Source: Halopiger xanaduensis SH-6
GTDB taxonomy: Archaea > Halobacteriota > Halobacteria > Halobacteriales > Natrialbaceae
Reading direction: 5' to 3'
Assembly: GCF_000217715.1 (NCBI RefSeq)
Contig: NC_015666.1
Coordinates: 322,270 to 386,269, forward strand
DNA: 64,000 nt
In this document: positions 61,301-64,000 of the stretch, one piece after another
Position numbering within the stretch: position 1 is the stretch's first letter
Layout: each line of letters opens with the position of its first letter
Program-made: the position numbers and the translations under genes
The notes under the pieces: model-generated
The model's database searches: none
What the model saw: only the letters and a program-made list of their open reading frames with translations
Told to the model about the DNA's origin: nothing

Positions 61301-61648
61301 TCAGTCGAACATCTCGCCGACGTTCGCGAGCGTCTGGTCGACGATGTCGGTGCCGAAGTCGGTGTCGATGAAGTCGTCACCGCCGTCGACGGCGTCGCCG
61401 TCCTCGTCAGATAGGTCGCCGGTTCCGTCCGTCGCAAATGACGTCTCGGTCTCCGTCACACTCTCCTCGATCGTCTGCGAACTCTCGTTTTGAACCGATA
61501 CGTTCTCGGTTGCTTCGCCGGTCTCGACCGACTCCGAGACCGATTCGCTTTCCTGTGCTGTTGCCGCTCCGATGCCGAAGGTCATCGCCAGCAATCCGAC
61601 GACGACCATCGCCGTAAGTAACCGCTGACCGATCTTCCGTCCAATCAT
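61301..61648 (-). CDS. Small secreted acidic protein, diverged family member (C)
   Basis: The 115-residue protein has a signal peptide (LLTAMVVVGLLAMTFGIGAA, cleavage near TAQ). The mature part starts with a segment (ETGEATENVSVQNESSQT) that can be aligned with SGDATTEVSVDQTNNNAQ of A1/A2, but without the Gln/Asn ladder. The rest is Asp/Glu/Thr-rich, with GDDFIDTDFGTDIVDQTLAN at the end. It is convergent with the large repeat gene (about 248 bp of non-coding DNA between) and may be an accessory such as a capping or chaperone-like protein. That role is inference. Confidence 0.6.
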   Translation of the reverse strand: MIGRKIGQRLLTAMVVVGLLAMTFGIGAATAQESESVSESVETGEATENVSVQNESSQTIEESVTETETSFATDGTGDLSDEDGDAVDGGDDFIDTDFGTDIVDQTLANVGEMFD

Positions 61649-61654
61649 GGGTAT

Positions 61655-61671
61655 CTGCCCGCAGCGGGCAG
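61655..61671. promoter_or_regulatory. 17-bp GC-rich palindrome just before the small secreted gene
   Basis: CTGCCCGC (61655-61662) and GCGGGCAG (61664-61671) pair perfectly around a single A. The site begins 7 bp before the ATG at 61648 (minus strand), so it would be in the mRNA leader or on the promoter. It could be an operator or an RNA stem that limits translation. Confidence 0.45.
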
Positions 61672-62014
61672 CGGCGATTCACCGGAAGCGGGAATAAACG
61701 AAGGCAATCGTTTGCAAGCCAAACACGCGATTGCGACGCTGTAGTCGAAACTTTGCACGGCGATCGAGTCGCCGTCCGATCGTGTGACCGGAGTGAAAGA
61801 TCGACGGCTGGCAGCGCGGTAAGGGGAGCCAAATCGGTTGCCGATCGCGGTTCCCACGCGTGATTACACGTCGCACCGGCGCGTTCTCGCGCCCGCGCTC
61901 GAGGCGTCCCAAGCCCCAAGCGGCGACGCCGACCCGGCCGACCGTCCGTCGGGAGGCGTGACGGTCACGAACCGATGAAAAAGTGGTATTACCCTCGGTG
62001 TGGCCCCTCCGGAT

Positions 62015-62635
62015 ATGGACCGCCGCACGCTCGTTCGGATCGCACCCGGCGTCGGACTCGGATTCCTCGCGGGCTGTCTCGGCGCCGCCGACGACTCGTC
62101 GGACGGCGACGGCGAGACCGCGGGGAACGAAACGGCGGAGACGGAAAGCGAGACGGGCACAGAGACCGCGAATGAGACTGAAACGGACGGGGGCGACGAC
62201 GTGCTCGAGGACGACGCGGAACTGACTTTCGAGACGCTCGAGGTCGGTCCGTTCGAGGCGATTACCACGACGGCGCTCGACGACTCGGCTGACAAAGGGG
62301 ACGGTGAGAAGGCGGCCGACGAGGAGCCGGTCGACGAGGGGGCGACCGTCTACCACCGCATCACGATCGAGAACGCGTCGAATCGGGATCGGGAGCTCTC
62401 GATTCGAATCGATCGCGACGGGACCACCGTCCTCGAGGGAACGAACGAACTGTCCCCCGAGACGGCCCTCGAGATCGTCATCGGGGAGCCGGGAACCTAC
62501 GAGACGACGCTCGAGGCCGGCGGGATCCGAAACACGTCGTCGATCTCGCGGTCGGGAACGCCCTGCGAGGAGTCGCGGACGGTCGTCTCGTTTACCGACG
62601 GCGGGATCGAGACGAACACGACGACGTCCTGTTGA
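62015..62635 (+). CDS. Lipoprotein with twin-arginine-type start
   Basis: I chose the ATG at 62015 (206 residues); an in-frame GTG at 62000 is less likely. The N terminus DRRTLVRIAPGVGLGFLAGC has the RR pair, a hydrophobic stretch and a lipobox with Cys21, so the protein should be lipid-anchored outside the cell. Residues 25-70 are a Glu/Thr/Ser/Asp-rich linker. The C-terminal about 100 residues form a beta-rich domain (YHRITIENASNRDRELSIRI) with two Cys residues near the end. No function is recognised. The 366 bp before it (61649-62014) hold the palindrome and no other gene. Confidence 0.75.
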   Translation: MDRRTLVRIAPGVGLGFLAGCLGAADDSSDGDGETAGNETAETESETGTETANETETDGGDDVLEDDAELTFETLEVGPFEAITTTALDDSADKGDGEKAADEEPVDEGATVYHRITIENASNRDRELSIRIDRDGTTVLEGTNELSPETALEIVIGEPGTYETTLEAGGIRNTSSISRSGTPCEESRTVVSFTDGGIETNTTTSC

Positions 62636-62747
62636 CCCCGGCGTCCCGTCGGTTCGCTCGAGTTCCGGACCGCATTCGCATCTTGTACGCACTGGCGAGC
62701 CGCTCTCGAGGAGAACCCAACGCTCGAGGAGCAGGGCGGAGCGGACC

Positions 62748-63506
62748 CTACCCGTCGGCGTCTTCGTCCGCCGGGTCGGCGTCGCCGCGGTGTTCGGCAA
62801 GCGCCTCGTCGATCGTCAACTCGCCGACCGCGACCCGGCGGGCGAGTACCTCGTCGATCGCGCGGTTGTGCTCGCTCTGCTCGCGCGAGCGGTCCTTGAT
62901 CCGCTGGAGTTCGCCGGCGGTCGGTTCGATCTCCCGCGTGTCGACCACCTCGCCCTCGAGGCGCGCGATGTTGACCGCCGCGAGGACGTCCTCCATCCCG
63001 CGCGCACCCGTGCCGAGGTACGGCGTCGTGCCGGTCTCGTCGACGAGTTCGACCCGGACATCCTCGAGGTCGTTGACGAGTTTGGCACTCTGGAGGCGGG
63101 AGCCGTCGCCGATTCGGACGACCGGATCGGCGGCCTCGCCGGCCTCGCGCTTGATCACCGCGACGGCGTCGGCCAGCGGCACCTGGAAGGCGGCGACGAC
63201 CATCTCGCCGGCGAGGACGGCGATGCCGGGTTTGCGGCCCGGATCGACGCCGATGATCGTCCGACCGTCGTCGCCCCGGACCGCGGTCAGCGCCTGGTCG
63301 ACGGCGCGTCGCGGGTCGTCGGGGTCGGCGACGATCGTGGTGACGTCCGGGAAGTCGTCGGCGTGGTCGGCGCCGGTGACGACGACGGCGGTCCGCTCGG
63401 GCAAGGCCTCGTCGGGTTCGACGGTCGTGAACTCGGTCCCGCGGTCGCGAAGCTCGTTGACGACCCCGTGGTACACCTCGAAGTCCGACGTTGCGACGAC
63501 GATCAC
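62748..63506 (-). CDS. RuvC-like RNase H-fold protein
   Basis: I chose the GTG at 63506 (252 residues), which gives IVVATSDFEVYHGVVNELRD. The central motif TIIGVDPGRKPGIAVLAGEM matches the first strand of RuvC/RNase H-like resolvases and DUF460-type proteins, with the Asp of D-P-G. Acidic residues follow at VRIGDGS and in the C-terminal half (MEDVLAAVNIARLEGEVVD). It may bind branched DNA or RNA. It is divergent from radB, with 156 bp between them, and this pairing suggests a DNA repair link. Confidence 0.7.
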   Translation of the reverse strand: MIVVATSDFEVYHGVVNELRDRGTEFTTVEPDEALPERTAVVVTGADHADDFPDVTTIVADPDDPRRAVDQALTAVRGDDGRTIIGVDPGRKPGIAVLAGEMVVAAFQVPLADAVAVIKREAGEAADPVVRIGDGSRLQSAKLVNDLEDVRVELVDETGTTPYLGTGARGMEDVLAAVNIARLEGEVVDTREIEPTAGELQRIKDRSREQSEHNRAIDEVLARRVAVGELTIDEALAEHRGDADPADEDADG

Positions 63507-63662
63507 GGGTCGGCTTTCGTGACCGGTCCGAATAAACGTGTACGTGTCCAGATTGGACCGAGCGGGCCGTCTCAAGCGCCAGCTATCCCGACGACGGCGG
63601 GCGTTTCTCGCGGCGCCGACGGGTTTCGGGGGGTTTTTGCGCCGACCGCTCCAAGGACGCCC

Positions 63663-64000
63663 GTGAACGAGGAGGCGATTCCGACCGGCTGTGGCCCGGT
63701 CGACGAGCTGCTCGGCGGGGGGTTCGAACGCGGGACGGTCACGCAGGTGTACGGGCCGCCGGCCGCGGGGAAGACGAACCTCGCGCTCTCGGCGGCCGTC
63801 GAGACGGCCGTCGCCGACGGGACGGCGGTCTACATCGACACCGAGGGCGTCTCGGTCGACCGATTTGAACAACTGCTCTCGGCTCGCGTCGAGGGCGAGT
63901 CTGCGACCGCGCGGTCCGACGGTTCGGATTCGGGAGCCGGCGACACCGACACCAACGTCGACGTCGAAACCGTCGCCTCGAGAATTGTCATCGAGGACGC
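63663..64000 (+). CDS. radB: DNA repair and recombination protein RadB (5' part)
   Basis: A GTG start at 63663 opens a RecA-family frame that runs past the window end. The start EEAIPTGCGPVDELLGGGFE, the Walker A motif GPPAAGKT (about residues 37-44) and YIDTEGVSVDRFEQLL fit RadB, the archaeal paralogue of RadA. Behind this a Ser/Gly/Asp/Thr-rich stretch (ATARSDGSDSGAGDTDTN) forms an insert in the core, unusual for RadB. RadB assists homologous recombination with RadA and the Hjc resolvase. The 3' part is outside the window. Confidence 0.88.
   Translation, partial: MNEEAIPTGCGPVDELLGGGFERGTVTQVYGPPAAGKTNLALSAAVETAVADGTAVYIDTEGVSVDRFEQLLSARVEGESATARSDGSDSGAGDTDTNVDVETVASRIVIED

Overview
This 64 kb window is from an extremely halophilic archaeon (class Halobacteria). 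The high GC, strongly acidic proteome, many leaderless genes with a TATA element about 25-28 bp before the start codon, twin-arginine lipoproteins, the archaeal ribosomal protein set (S4e, L19e, L32e) and CDC48, RadB, HalOD1 and DUF7344 genes all fit. The gene content looks like a Natrialbales-type genome, but no rRNA is present to settle the genus.

Layout. (1) 1-8.6 kb is an accessory island beside the 3' end of secY. It holds a HEPN-like protein, a truncated exonuclease-like fragment, a membrane-anchored orphan, a tyrosine recombinase with C-terminal zinc-binding motifs, a three-gene block (AAA ATPase, small acidic protein, metallophosphoesterase), a putative ribbon-helix-helix protein and a pair of small acidic orphans. 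Several palindromes sit near its promoters. (2) 8.6-23.2 kb is the complete S10-spc ribosomal protein supercluster on the minus strand. It is read from a SPOUT methyltransferase gene through L3 ... L15 to secY, with the RNase P subunit Rpp29 embedded between L29 and S17. (3) 23.5-30.8 kb holds tRNA-Gly(GCC) and housekeeping genes: DUF4112, a HalOD1 protein, a thiamine-binding MTH1187-family protein, a copper-chaperone-like HMA protein, mch, a HAD protein with altered catalytic positions, a GTPBP1-like GTPase, zinc-finger proteins and pyrF. (4) 30.9-39.9 kb is a potassium and methylglyoxal region: an Lrp/RCK_C regulator, trkH, trkA, a second trkH, a VOC (glyoxalase-like) protein, methylglyoxal synthase, a KhtT-like subunit and a CPA2 K+/H+ antiporter. 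(5) 40-43.4 kb holds a HAD hydrolase, an alpha/beta hydrolase, two conserved halophilic proteins and RNase HI. (6) 43.5-50 kb is a complete dipeptide/oligopeptide ABC transporter (dppA-B-C-D-F) behind a promoter with an adjacent palindrome. (7) 50.1-56.3 kb holds DUF7344, an EamA transporter, a CDC48-type AAA ATPase and larC. (8) 56.3-61.7 kb is the most unusual part: four genes for secreted proteins. One carries ten regularly spaced Q-x3-Q-x-N-x-N-x-Q motifs (curlin-like, probable beta-solenoid or amyloid). Two are related paralogues made by a segmental duplication that also left a larC pseudogene. The fourth is a diverged small relative. (9) 61.9-64 kb holds a lipoprotein, an RNase H-fold/RuvC-like protein and the start of radB.

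How the genes work together. The ribosomal cluster forms one translation and secretion operon. The Trk genes should import K+ for the salt-in strategy, while the KhtT/U pair would release it. The glyoxalase-like gene and mgsA immediately before that pair suggest an archaeal counterpart of bacterial methylglyoxal-gated K+ efflux. The curlin-like cluster is the best candidate for a little-described system: an archaeal extracellular amyloid or matrix fibre with a major repeat protein and smaller family members.
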